In this document: one piece after another, positions 53,505-63,589 of the stretch | Layout: each line of letters opens with the position of its first letter | Position numbering within the stretch: position 1 is the first letter of the stretch | Source of the DNA: Odontocerum albicorne | Taxonomy: Eukaryota > Arthropoda > Insecta > Trichoptera > Odontoceridae | DNA: 64,000 nucleotides | Reading direction: 5' to 3' | NCBI GenBank assembly: GCA_949825065.1 | Contig: OX463845.1 | Span: forward strand, 22,280,516 to 22,344,515 | Made by a program: the position numbers and the translations under genes | Notes under the pieces: generated by a model | The model's input: only the letters and a program-made list of their open reading frames with translations | Told to the model about the DNA's origin: nothing | Database searches by the model: none

Positions 53505-53890
53505 GAATATATTATTTATAGTTAAGGCATTAACATTGTGCAGGTTTAAAGACATTGTTATTTGCTTTATTAAACACTGTTTATTCCACTTTTTTGTATC
53601 GGTATAACCCTACCGGTTTCAAGGCTTTCACCTCATCATCAGAGGAGCACAAACAAGACTGAGTTCTGTTCGAACTGGTACCGAGATACACACTTTTAAC
53701 GGTTAACATTCGGGTTGAGGACTGGGGGTGAAGGGAGGGATGAGACAATCTCGGCAAGCAGCGGAGATTCTTGGGATATATGTGTTTCCCCTGAAGAGGT
53801 GAAAGCCTCGAAACCGGTAGGGTTATACCGTTACAAAAAAATTGGAATAAATAGTGTTTGATAAAACAAATTACAAAATACAAGAATAGT
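53505..53890. mobile_element. FB-E foldback, long copy
   Basis: Outer part AAGGCATTAACATTGTG (53526) and a TTTATTAAACACTGTTTATTCC stretch lead into two inverted blocks: 53596-53648 (complement) and 53786-53835. Both contain GAGGTGAAAGCCT, GAAACCGGTAGGG and TTATACCG. Only the left side keeps the outermost extension. No ORF. Confidence 0.7.
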
Positions 53891-54334
53891 TGTATTGAAG
53901 AAAAACAACTCATCATCAACCTATCAGAAGTGGACATTGTCGCTGATAGTTATCATATTTGCAAAAAATTCAAACACATGCATACAATACAGCCTGACGT
54001 TAAAGGAGTAACAATTTAAAAACAGCAGATATCTTTATTTATGTGGCCGCGTACAAAAATACTTCGCAGGATAATTACATGGTAGTCGCAAACCAGCTGT
54101 TTTAAAGACACGCTATCCCTTTTGTTAGTCTGAGTGGCTACAGCTTAATTGTTGGCGGATGTTTTGATTCAAATTTATTTCCCATTCATCAAAACATACA
54201 TACAACCACGCTGTTCCCCCGAGAGGGAAAAATATAAGAAATGCAAAACTGTTATAATTTTTAAAAGTATTTACAAATAAACTAAACTAAATTTTAATTT
54301 CTGTTGCATGATTCAAAATCTAATCATTAACGAG
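53891..54334. other. No gene; LINE-A tail scrap at 54185-54240
   Basis: CATACATACAACCACGCTGT then CCCCGAGAGGG at 54202-54232 resembles an inverted LINE-A tail. Otherwise nothing recognised. Confidence 0.35.
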
Positions 54335-54525
54335 AACCTCCGCGGTATATTTGGTAAAAGGCATGTCATCCAGCCCGGGGTTGCGGGTTATTGATTAAAA
54401 AAAAAAGAATTCCAGTTAGTTTTCACTCAAGGCCTGATTAACATCTTTTTGGTGGCATGGAAGAGATAACTACATAGCAATGAGCCCGTCAGCTTTTACA
54501 GTATACAATGAAAGTGTAAAATAAT
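54335..54525 (+). repeat. SINE-A
   Basis: Head GAACCTCCGCGGTATATTTG, B-box remnant TTGCGGGTTATTGA, AAAAAAAAAGAATTCCAG body, and tail GAGCCCGTCAGCTTTTACAG. Confidence 0.75.
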
Positions 54526-54567
54526 ATTTTTTTCATAATTCAAAATTTTAAAAATCAATTAACTTTT

Positions 54568-54785
54568 ATTTTTATTTATTTATTTTATTTATTTATTACG
54601 ATAGACAAGAAATATACATAATTTGCGAAAAAACAACAGGTAATTAATTTGGACATACAATTTTAACGGATCTGGGTTTGTTGCCTTTCATTTGTCGTGT
54701 CCCAAGTAAACTAGGTTTTTGTCTGTATCTCACTGAAGATATTTAGCATGAAAAAATAAATCGATACTCCTTTCCGATTTTCGGA
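54568..54785 (-). repeat. Dispersed repeat pair, copy 2
   Basis: Partner of 51265-51480, same orientation, again with the TTTATTTATTTATTA run at its left edge. It starts close to the end of the SINE-A copy. Confidence 0.7.
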
Positions 54786-55364
54786 ACTATGTTTTTATGA
54801 GTTGTGACAGTCTGACATAAAAGTTACAATAAAAGATATATCAAAATCTGATTAAACCAATTTAATATTTCTAATTGCTTCCAATCCAATCCCCCTTCTC
54901 CTTAATAATATTCCTGAAATTAAATTCATAAAATTAAAATTATCAATTGAAAGTGTACAATATATTTTTTATATCCCTTACCGCAAGAGAGCATGTAATT
55001 GTAAGATAATCTTATTATTTGAAAATAATAAATGCACTCGCGTGTGCAATCACGATAATGCACGTATTGGAAGTGCAACAGACGATGGAAGGATTGATAA
55101 TTCATTGCCACACATGAACTGCAGTGATAACACACATCTCAAATTTCCCTATAAATTGATTTAGAATCATTTTCTTGAACTCCGTGGGTGATTATTTGAT
55201 ATATCATATACAATACAACAGGTGTTGTGTTAGGCATGTTTTATATTGGATAGGCCTGAAAACGTTTAGTTTTTCTCGGATAGATAGCGTTAAGAAAAGC
55301 ATTGCTAAGTTTATTCCACACGTGCTGAATGTATTATAATAGTTTAGAGCATTTTTGGGGATTG
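54786..55364. other. No gene seen
   Basis: No recognised coding sequence or shared repeat. Confidence 0.45.
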
Positions 55365-55444
55365 TTTAGCCAAATTGCTTGAGCGGTTTGTTCGGCGTCA
55401 TTTTGAAGATAAGTTGTTATTCGGTCAAATAAGATTATTTTTTA

Positions 55445-55553
55445 CTTCCGCAAAGAAAAAAAATGCGATATTTAAAAAAAGAGGTATGTACAGCGTATGG
55501 CAACGATGCAGTAAGCGATCGTGTGTGTCAAACGTGGTTTAAAAAATCGTAAT
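55445..55553 (+). mobile_element. Mariner 5' fragment
   Basis: ~110 bases closely matching 41626-41735: ATGTACAGCGTATGGCAACG and CGTGTGTGTCAAACGTGG. This is the N-terminal coding end of the decayed mariner family at 41.6 kb. It ends abruptly at AAAAAATCGTAAT. Confidence 0.65.
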
Positions 55554-55599
55554 GATGATGTTAATACAGCATACGGAAAAAAACACAAAACAATAATCC

Positions 55600-55830
55600 A
55601 TCAGTCAATTCAGTCACCATCATCCTTCACTTTGACAGTGTTGAACTGAATATGAGTATGTCCACATCTGTCAGCTACGGCATCGTACGAGTACTCTCGG
55701 CACATTCTCACTAATGGGTTATGGAAGCCAATGTTAATCCGTAAAAGATATGTCGCGGTAGGAAAGTTTGGTGACCTGTTCTCTCTGCCTACCCCGATAG
55801 AGATACGACGTGATGGTAAATACATATCTA
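55600..55830 (+). mobile_element. LINE-A 3' end
   Basis: Ends with GACCTGTTCTCTCTGCCTAC, CCCGATAG and ATACGACGTGATGGTAAATA, a well-preserved LINE-A tail. TACGAGTA at 55686-55693 lies within it. Confidence 0.6.
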
Positions 55831-56324
55831 AAAGGTTATATATTTAATTTGGATTAAAATCGAAGAGCAACTAAGGTGAAGATCATTTCATTCTTGCACG
55901 TAAAAAAACTTAACGGGCTATTTCGATTATATTTCGGTGACTATACTGAAGAGAGCCACAAAAATAATCAAACCGGTAAGGCCAATATTTTCAACGAAGG
56001 AATTGATGACTTTCGATAAATCACGTTACTTTGCAACGTTCACAAAACAGTACAGCTGGGAGTTAACAGCAGCAGATCGAGCAAAATGGCGTAAAAATGT
56101 TGCTTTGGCTCGATCTGCCTCTCTAAGTATCAGGGACTTAATGTAAAAACAAAATGCAGACAGCTGCAACAACTGAAGCTCGTTGCCCTATATGTAACAG
56201 GATCAAAAATGGACTTACATAGTCTTCTACGGTGGTTTCAACATCAAGTACCCTCATTCCCCCACTTTGTATTGTGCCTTCTATTATGAATTATCTTTAA
56301 AAATCATATAGTACATAACAGACG
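55831..56324. other. No gene assigned
   Basis: ORF 55937-56146 ends WELTAADRAKWRKNVALARS, faintly like LINE C-termini (A.DR.KWR), but the match is too weak to call. Confidence 0.3.
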
Positions 56325-56535
56325 ACCTCCGTGGCCTAGTTAGTAAAATATTTGTCTTCCACCCCGGAGGTTATAGGTTCGATTCCCGTTGGTCGCCAGG
56401 TTATTTAAAAGGTTTTGAATCTGGTTTTCACTTAAAACTTGTTTAATACCTTTCCGGTCGGTTGGAAGAGATTGCCATAAAGCAATAAACTCGCCAAGTT
56501 ATACTGTACACAGCGAAATTGTAATATTACTAAAC
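56325..56535 (+). repeat. SINE-A, complete
   Basis: Head GACCTCCGTGGCCTAGTTAG, B-box GGTTCGATTCCC at 56376, body from TTTAAAAGG, and tail CGGTCGGTTGGAAGAGATTG. The head is well preserved. Confidence 0.85.
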
Positions 56536-56959
56536 AATAACCTCGGTCTCAGACTAAGGAAGGATATGCAAAATTTGCGATTATATTTTTTTCTTAACGT
56601 GCGTTATGTATTATTTAACCAAAATGAAAAAAAAGTAAGCTATAGAAATGAATTGATATGACTGATGTAAAGCTCAAGTAACTTGTAGTGCTTGGCACCT
56701 GCAGGATGCGTCTCCTCATGACAGAGGCGGGGCAACCCAAATAATAACGGGGTTCATCTCTCCAGGTGTGATGTTGAACACCTAATGCGTGAGAACCCTT
56801 TATTACAGCAAATACACTTTATTAAAAATTATACCATGACCTGTGTCGAAGTGGTTGCATACTCAACACACTTTATTATATTACACTAACGTTGAATATT
56901 TTACAGCTTGAAGAAGTCATTACAATGTGCGCATTCAAACTAAAAAATGTATATTTTTT
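56536..56959. other. No gene seen
   Basis: No recognised coding sequence. Confidence 0.45.
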
Positions 56960-57205
56960 AGTCCAATACTGTTTATTCCACTTTATATAACGGTATAACC
57001 CTACCGGTTTCGAGGTTTTCCCCTCATCATCAGAGGAGCACAAACAAGGATTATTTTTTATGTTCCCTGATGATCAGGTGAAAACCTCGAAACAGCCAGG
57101 GTTATACCGTTATATAAAGTGGAATAAACTGTTTGACTAAACAAATGACAATTTCTTTAAACCTTCACAGTGTTAATGCCTGAACTATAAATAATATACG
57201 TCCGA
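56960..57205. mobile_element. FB-E foldback, second long copy
   Basis: Inverted blocks 56968-57040 and 57060-57135 both carry TATATAAAGTGGAATAAA, GGTTATACCG and the GAAAC/CTGATGA words. The right side keeps the outer extension (CAGTGTTAATGCCTGAACT at ~57167), complementary to the left outer part of the 53.5 kb copy. Confidence 0.72.
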
Positions 57206-57214
57206 AAATATATT

Positions 57215-57330
57215 TAAGAGGACCTAAGTGAAAATATGACTGGGATCCTTTTTTTAGAAATGTAGGTTTCCATAGGAATAAAACCCGCAAACTACAAGGT
57301 TGGATGAACATCTAGACCGAAGAGATCGTT
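57215..57330 (-). repeat. SINE-A head and body start, minus strand
   Basis: TGACTGGGATCCTTTTTTTA, AATAAAACCCGCAAACTACA and GATGAACATCTAGACC represent, inverted, the body start, B-box and A-box of SINE-A. The tail is missing. Confidence 0.55.
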
Positions 57331-57695
57331 TTTAGATTAATAAATAAATCTTTGGTTTCATCACTTGTTTTGGAGACGAGCCACGCTGTCAGGTTCAATT
57401 TTGACTTGAGTGTCAAAAAACAAAGGAAGTACGTCACTAAATAAAAACACTTTTTAGTATCTTAATATATTATAAATAAATAGGAACTGAATTAATTTGA
57501 ATTTTAGTGTGCAGATTAGAAATCCTAGTGCAGTGTATAAAAAATAATACAAGGCCTCATAAGAGCAATTACGTAACGCCTGTCACTCCAAGAGGGATCA
57601 ATAAATGCATGTTAGTAGCTACTAAGCTACTTATCATCTTAAAATTAAATTTATATTGTTTTTTTTTAAATTCCAACAAAACGTTCAATCATTAA
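57331..57695. other. No gene seen
   Basis: No recognised coding sequence before the RT fragment. Confidence 0.4.
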
Positions 57696-57697
57696 AA

Positions 57698-57996
57698 TAT
57701 AGACCCTATTTCCCCAAAATTATTCACAGCTACACTGGAATACATATTTAAAAAACTAGAATGGGAAAATAAAAGGCTGGCGATTGATGGAAAATACCTG
57801 AGCCATTTCAGATTTGCAGACGATATCGTTATATTCTCACAAAACCCGAATGATCTTCAGCACCAACTGCAAGAATTGGCAGAGGTCACCAAAGGAGTTG
57901 GTTTAAAAATGAATATTTCAAAAACCAAATATATGATGAACGGCTTTGCTACCCCAAAACCAATAAACGTAGATAGAAAGCCGCTAGAACTTGTCC
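57698..57996 (+). pseudogene. RT fragment, RTE-like
   Basis: Clean translation: DPISPKLFTATLEYIFKKLE, WENKRLAIDGKYLSHFRFAD, DIVIFSQNPNDLQHQLQELA, EVTKGVGLKMNISKTKYMMN. This covers the QGDPISPKLF box, the FADD active site and the GLKMNxxKTK motif of HmRTE-type retrotransposons. It is abruptly cut at 57996 by the start of the inverted-repeat structure. No stop lies within the fragment, so the insertion may be fairly recent. Confidence 0.88.
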
Positions 57997-58943
57997 TATT
58001 TTAGGTTTTCAGTTACTTCGCGAACTGTAAATATTGGATCCTGACATCAGATCTACCTGGAGATCCATCAGCAGCTTCCTTACAGCATTTTTATTATTTT
58101 TATTTTTTGGCCTGGATGACTCTTTAGTAACACAGTTCTCTGTTTTGGATATACAGGAGACGGTATCTATTTTAATTGGTATTTTGTGGGCTTATGACCA
58201 CCTTTGAAGGCTGAGTTAAGTGTTCACTTTATGCCTAGGCAACATTCCTCATTATACCATAGATTCATCTCTATACATCATTTAAATGTTTTTATTCTTA
58301 GTGCAGACAAGATGGTTTTTAGTCTTTATGCCATTTGTTGACGAACAATGGTAAGATTTTTTAAAAGATGTTGAGTAAACCTCTTTATTCTGTCAATACC
58401 TCATCATTGTTTGTTATACAAGCCGGATATTTTTTGGCTTTTGACAAAGCCCATTACACTTCTGTAGAGGGTAATATGTGATTTTTTGTTTGGTTTTAGC
58501 GAAGGGTTATATATGTTTATTTTAGGTTTTCAGTTACTTCGCGAACTGTAAATATTGGATTCTGACATCAGATCTACCTGGAGATCTATCAGCAGCTTCC
58601 TTACAGCATTTTTATTTTTTTATTTTTAAAGAGGTTTCCTCAACATCTGTTAAAAAATCTTAGCATTGTTCGTCAACAAATGGCATAAAGACTAAAAACT
58701 ATCTTGTCTGCACTAAGAATAAAAACATTTAAATGATGTATAGAGATGAATCTATGGTATAATGAGGAATGTTGCCTAGGCATAAAGTGAGCACTTAACT
58801 CAGCCTGCAAAGGTGGTCATAAGCCCACAAAATACCAATTAAAACTGATACCGTCTCCTGTATATCCAAAACAGAGAACTATGTTACTAAATAGTCATCC
58901 AGGCAAAAAATAAAAAATACTGTAAGGAAGCTGCTGATGGATC
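57997..58943. mobile_element. Large inverted-repeat (foldback) element running into a gap
   Basis: A ~98-base block A (TTTAGGTTTTCAGTTACTTC..) occurs at 57997-58096 and again, same orientation, at 58518-58616. Arms of ~320 bases, 58062-58387 and 58626-58943, are inverted copies of each other (for example GCCTAGGCAACATTCCTCAT against its complement). The right arm stops at the gap, inside the complement of block A. No ORF. It is probably a non-autonomous foldback transposon. Confidence 0.82.
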
Positions 58944-59143
58944 NNNNNNNNNNNNNNNNNNNNNNNNNNNNNNNNNNNNNNNNNNNNNNNNNNNNNNNNN
59001 NNNNNNNNNNNNNNNNNNNNNNNNNNNNNNNNNNNNNNNNNNNNNNNNNNNNNNNNNNNNNNNNNNNNNNNNNNNNNNNNNNNNNNNNNNNNNNNNNNNN
59101 NNNNNNNNNNNNNNNNNNNNNNNNNNNNNNNNNNNNNNNNNNN
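58944..59143. other. Assembly gap
   Basis: 200 N, interrupting the right arm of the palindrome, where short-read assembly commonly fails. Confidence 0.99.
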
Positions 59144-59854
59144 AATTAACAAAATGCACTAAATTGGTAGGTTAAATTCTGGTTTATTATTTTACGACTT
59201 TATTGATTTAATCAAATAAAAAAGAGATATTAACAAATTGATTTCTTCCATTTATAATATTCAGTCTTTTTTCTCACTCTTTTAAGGATTCACAAGTTAA
59301 AAAGTAATCGAAGAGAGTTTTTTGCGAAATCTTACAACTATTACGCAACAGGAATCGACTGTAAAAAGTGGCCATTAAAGAAAAGAGAGTAAAGCGACTG
59401 CCTCGCATTGCATCTACCCACATGTGCATTACTTGCGATGAATTAATAAATGCAGAATGCACATTCTTTCCGGTGCATTGTTCCCAGGCCGTCTCTGTAG
59501 CGTGTGTCTGCGGTCTTGGTATTCAATATGAGTTAAGACTTAAAACGCTTTTGCAACTTTTACGATACTCGAGGGTGATTGACATAAAACTATTATTTCT
59601 TATCCAGGTTGTTTATCGCCAAGTACTTTTTATTATTGTTAATGTTGCCCTCACGGCGTATTTACTTTAACGTGATAAATTTATATAATTTATTACTCAA
59701 ATTCTTTTTATTTTTGTTATGCCAACTTTAATGCGAAAAGGCAGCGAAGATTGAATAAGATATAAAGAATACAGAAGAGCAAGAATGCATAGTTTACGAA
59801 ACCCACATTGCTATAGAGTTCGTACCTCATTTGACTTTTTAATTTTTTTTTCAT
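59144..59854. other. No gene seen
   Basis: The 100-codon ORF at 59368-59670 has no recognised domain. Confidence 0.4.
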
Positions 59855-60210
59855 TCGTACAGTGCCCTTCAACGTATCTGAACTAGTAACTCGGACATAT
59901 TGAATAGTGTGGTTAGGAGACGACATTTTCTTCAGCCCCATTAATCAAATCTTAGGGTTAGAAACTACTAGAGTACACAGAGAACTTGCGATTTGTCATC
60001 ACATGTTTTGGCATACTACTTCGCAACACTTGACCGAGGAGACGACAACACTCGACGGAGGGTCTACGAGTATCTCGTGCAGGCATTGTTACCAGATATT
60101 TTTTTACTAGACACGGGTTCTTTTAGTTAATTTTTTTTTTTTTTTTTTTTTTTATCCACTTTGCACGGACTTCTCCTGTTACACAAAGAGGGTTTGCTTC
60201 TAGCGTTAGC

Positions 60211-60522
60211 TTATTCGTTAGGAATAATATCAGCCACGATTCTTCTCATACTGCTAGACGGTACCGAGAATATATCAACCGTGTCATTCAGTTGGTTCAA
60301 TATCTCTATACCACGGGTGACTGAGTGTTTAGCCATGATATTCGTCCTGTAGGTTGGTATGTAGAACAGAGGGTGATTCCTTGCACGGATATATTTATTG
60401 GGTACATATAAACTTAGTGCTTCTAGAATCGCGGGACAGTTAAAGGAACCTTGGAAAACCTTTATTAGGAATATCGCAATGGATTCTTGCCTTCTTGTTT
60501 CAAGGCTTCTATAGTTACACAC
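60211..60522 (-). pseudogene. LINE-J RT C-terminal domain
   Basis: NYRSLETRRQESIAIFLIKVFQG then CPAILEALSLYVPNKYIRAR and NPLFYIPTYRTN-like text: the C-terminal region found after the RT in jockey/CR1-type proteins. It is linked to the upstream piece through a frame-shifted stretch at 60523-60694 (YRTKGDYPKYAHHAELL in another frame). Confidence 0.75.
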
Positions 60523-60694
60523 CGTGAGAAGTTCGGCATGGTGAGCATATTTTGGGTAATCGCCCTTTGTTCTGTACCATAGATATCTGAGGAATTTTTT
60601 TTTGTATTTGTTCTATATTGTTTTTGTATTTGAGCTGGTGAGGAGCCCAAACCGTAGATGCATATTCTAATTTGGTTCTAATTAGATAATTATA

Positions 60695-61495
60695 TCAGTT
60701 TCGGAGGATATCGGTGCTGTTAAATTCTCTTGATATTCTCATTACAAAACCGAGTAGTTTGTAACAGTCCGATATCAAACGTGAGACATGGTTAACGAAC
60801 GTGAGTCCGACATCGAAGGTTACGCCCAAATCCTTGAATTCAGAAACTCTGTTTAGTGCCACTCCCTGTATAGTATACTGATGGTGGATTGGTGAAAACG
60901 ATCGACTATAAGATACACAGACACATTTATTAATGTTGAACAGAAAATGATTTTGCTCACTCCAGGAGACTAGGGAGTCTAGGTCCTGTTGTAACTGTGC
61001 ACAGTCCTGAGGTGAATTGATCTTTTTGAATATTTTCAAGTCGTCAGCGAACAATAAACATGTCGAGAGACTTATGGAATTTTGAATGTCGTCTATTAAT
61101 ATGAGGAATAGTAGGGGACCTAAATTGGATCCTTGTGGTATACCAGATCTTGCGATAAATTCCACAGAAGACTTGTTACGGATTGTTACGTATTGAGATC
61201 TTTCTTTTAGGTAAGATGCAAATAATCCAATTAGATTATCGCTGAAGCCAAGTTTGTGCATTTTCTTAAGTAATATATCGTGATCAACTTTGTCGAAAGC
61301 TTTCTGAAAGTCTGTATATATTACGTCCGTTTGTGAAAGTTCGTCTAAGTTTGACGCAATCTGTTGTGTGAGAGAGAGAAGATTAGTAACAGTCGATCGT
61401 TTTGGCAAAAAGCCATGCTGGTTTCCAATAAGTCTTGTAGATACTTGGTGGGTCAATTGGTTGCACAGTACAGTTTCGAAAATTTTTGGAAGCAA
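60695..61495 (-). pseudogene. LINE-J reverse transcriptase core
   Basis: 266 codons. LLPKIFETVLCNQL leads into IGNQHGFLPKRSTVTNLLSL, VIYTDFQKAFDKVDHDILL (first catalytic Asp), SGIPQGSNLGPLLFLILIDD and CLLFADDLKIFKKI (FADD box). Then come WSEQNHFLFNINKCVCVSYS and VSEFKDLGVTFD. The catalytic boxes are intact, but the flanking frameshifts break the full protein. Confidence 0.9.
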
Positions 61496-62379
61496 AGAGA
61501 GAACAGCTACAGGTCTGTAATTATGAGAGTCTAACGGGTCTCCCGATTTGAAGACAGACCCTGGTTGTCTTCCAGCTTACGGGAAATGTATTGGTATTTA
61601 TGCTCAAGTTAAATATGTAGCAGATGGGATCACACACGTATTTCGCACAGACTTTGAAAATGTCGGCTGATAACCCATCTGGTCCGATTACTTTGTCGGT
61701 TTGCAAGGAGTTTATGCTTTTCAGCACGTCTTCCTTAGAAATGGAATGGAGCGATATGCTTCTGCTGTCTGATGAACTGTTTAAAATATTTTTTGTGTCA
61801 TATTTGGCCGCTGAATCTACGTAAACTGATTGAAAATATTGTGCAAAGTTTTCTGCAATCTTTTGGGAGTCTTCGGTTATACTGTCTCCCAGTTTCATAG
61901 ATTTGAAGCTAGTTTTATTCGTTTTTCTATTTTTTACATGATTCCAAAGATTCGAAGGGTTTCCTCGGATGTCGGTCTCTATCTTGGCTAAATACTCATG
62001 GCGCGATTGTTTTATTTGAGTTTTTAATTTGGCTCTCAGCCTCGAGTATTCTAAGTAATCAGCCTGGTTTCTGCTTTGAAGATAATTGTTATGAAGTTTG
62101 TTTTTATTTTTGAGATCTCGGATTATATCGACATTCTGGAATCGATCTCGAAACCTCCGAGTGTAAATCAAGTGTCAAACTAACTAGGTCATAAGAGGTC
62201 GTTACTTTTTCAGTAAAATACGATCAGAATCGCATTTCTGAATGAAATAAGTACATGAGAGTGACAGTAGATGGTAATGACTACTAGAAATCTTCTACCT
62301 TTTAAAAAAATATACCAAAAAAACAGCGTGGTACAGAGGGTCATAGAAAATAATGCTGAATATCTCATTACGGGACTAA

Positions 62380-62685
62380 AAGACGAATAAATGTATAAGA
62401 CAGCAGACGAAAATCGCAGATGTCACTGAGAGGGTTACCACCCAGAAATAGAACTAGGCAGAGCACACTACTAGATGTACCAATTAAAGGTGGACCCAGA
62501 AAATGCTGGAGTGACGACCAAAGAACGGAGAAAACAAGTATGGGAAGACCCCAAGCAAGATGGTCGCATAACATAAGAAAAGTAGCCAAGAGCAATCGGA
62601 AGTAACGTGTCCATGATAGGAACGAGTGAGAGGGGAGGGTAGAACTACATCCAACACTGGAGTCAATCGGGTTGATGATGATGAT
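62380..62685 (+). mobile_element. LINE 3' end with GAT tail
   Basis: Broken coding (LRGLPPRNRTRQSTLLDV, TSMGRPQARWSHNIRKVAKS, then HDRNEWERRVELHPTLESIG in another frame), followed by TTGATGATGATGATATA. The RPQxRWSxDIRKVA..R..W pattern and GAT-repeat end are those of RTE-like LINEs. Confidence 0.7.
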
Positions 62686-63589
62686 ATATACTATATAACT
62701 TCTGAAAAAGTTTAAAAAGCGTTTTCTCAACGTTGATTTGCAAATAGTTTTATACCTTGTCAACTCAGTCTGAACTATAGGCACATTTCTATTATTCATG
62801 CAGGAACATGCAACCGTCAGTCTTGTATTCGATCCTGGGGTTTCCCCAAGCAATGTGTGGTGCACATGTAATACTCGTAGGTTGAAATATTATGTCGGAC
62901 GCACTGTTCCCACATTTCATCAATGAAGAGTGACAAACTCACAATTTTACGAGAGTAGTGAAGTGCAGACGACTCAACACATGTCATTTCCACGCCTTCC
63001 GGGAATCCTGCAGTCGGATTGATATTGCACTAACTTTTGTGAGAAACTTAAACTTAACTTGTGACGAGATCAATATGAGAGAAAATCATTGATTATTATT
63101 AGTCGTCTTATCTGTGGAAATAATCAGTCCACGTCGATCAGGCAAATTTTACGTTCGCTAGATTTTATCCAAACGTATTACTAAACCCTATCTTACTCGT
63201 ACTTCTTGGATTCCAGATATCTGCTGCAAATCCAGATCAGAGGCTACTATCTACTAATCTAAGTGTTATCTAGAAAACATTATGCAAAGTACCAACGCTA
63301 ATAATAAGTTATTTCTGATAAGTTACATTTTTTTATTTTATAGTTCATGTAGTTTCAAACACTTTTTCCTCTGAATATTAACCATAAGCCACTAAAATGG
63401 GTCAATTTACCTCAAATAATCATTTGTCTGCAATTACTGTTTTTAAATTGAATTTAAAAACCAAAATCCATAAAAAATACTGGTCCCCGTCAAATTCTTA
63501 ACATTACAAAAAGTGAACTACATACTTGAATACATTTTTCGGGATACCAAATATCCGCCTCCATGAAAATATTGAAAAATTAAACGTAG
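62686..63589. other. No gene seen
   Basis: TACTCGTA at 62872-62879 and 63194-63201. No recognised coding sequence. Confidence 0.45.

Larger units (their letters stand above)
60131..62138 (-). mobile_element. LINE-J, jockey-like retrotransposon, 5'-truncated, poly-A tail
   Basis: Minus-strand ORFs in order are 61521-62138 (linker and RT fingers: IETDIRGNPSNLWNHVKNRK, DKVIGPDGLSADIFKVCAKY), 60695-61495 (RT palm and thumb) and 60211-60522 (C-terminus). A 23-base poly-T on the plus strand (60131-60153) is its poly-A tail. Frameshifts separate the three pieces. The first ~11 codons of the ORF as usually drawn (to 62171) belong to the SINE-C head. Endonuclease is absent: 5' truncation. Confidence 0.85.
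59855..62205 (-). repeat. SINE-C split by LINE-J
   Basis: Body at 59855-60127 (GTGCCCTTCAACGTATCTGA, CATATTGAATAGTGTGG, GCCCCATTAATCAAATC, GCGATTTGTCATCACATG) and head at 62139-62205 (GGAATCGATCTCGAAACC, ACTAACTAGGTCATAAGAGG). These are the two halves of one minus-strand SINE-C separated by LINE-J. TACGAGTA lies at 60065-60072 in the body. Confidence 0.7.

Noticed and set aside
58887..59159. ORFs spanning the second N run
   Set aside because: Gap artefacts.
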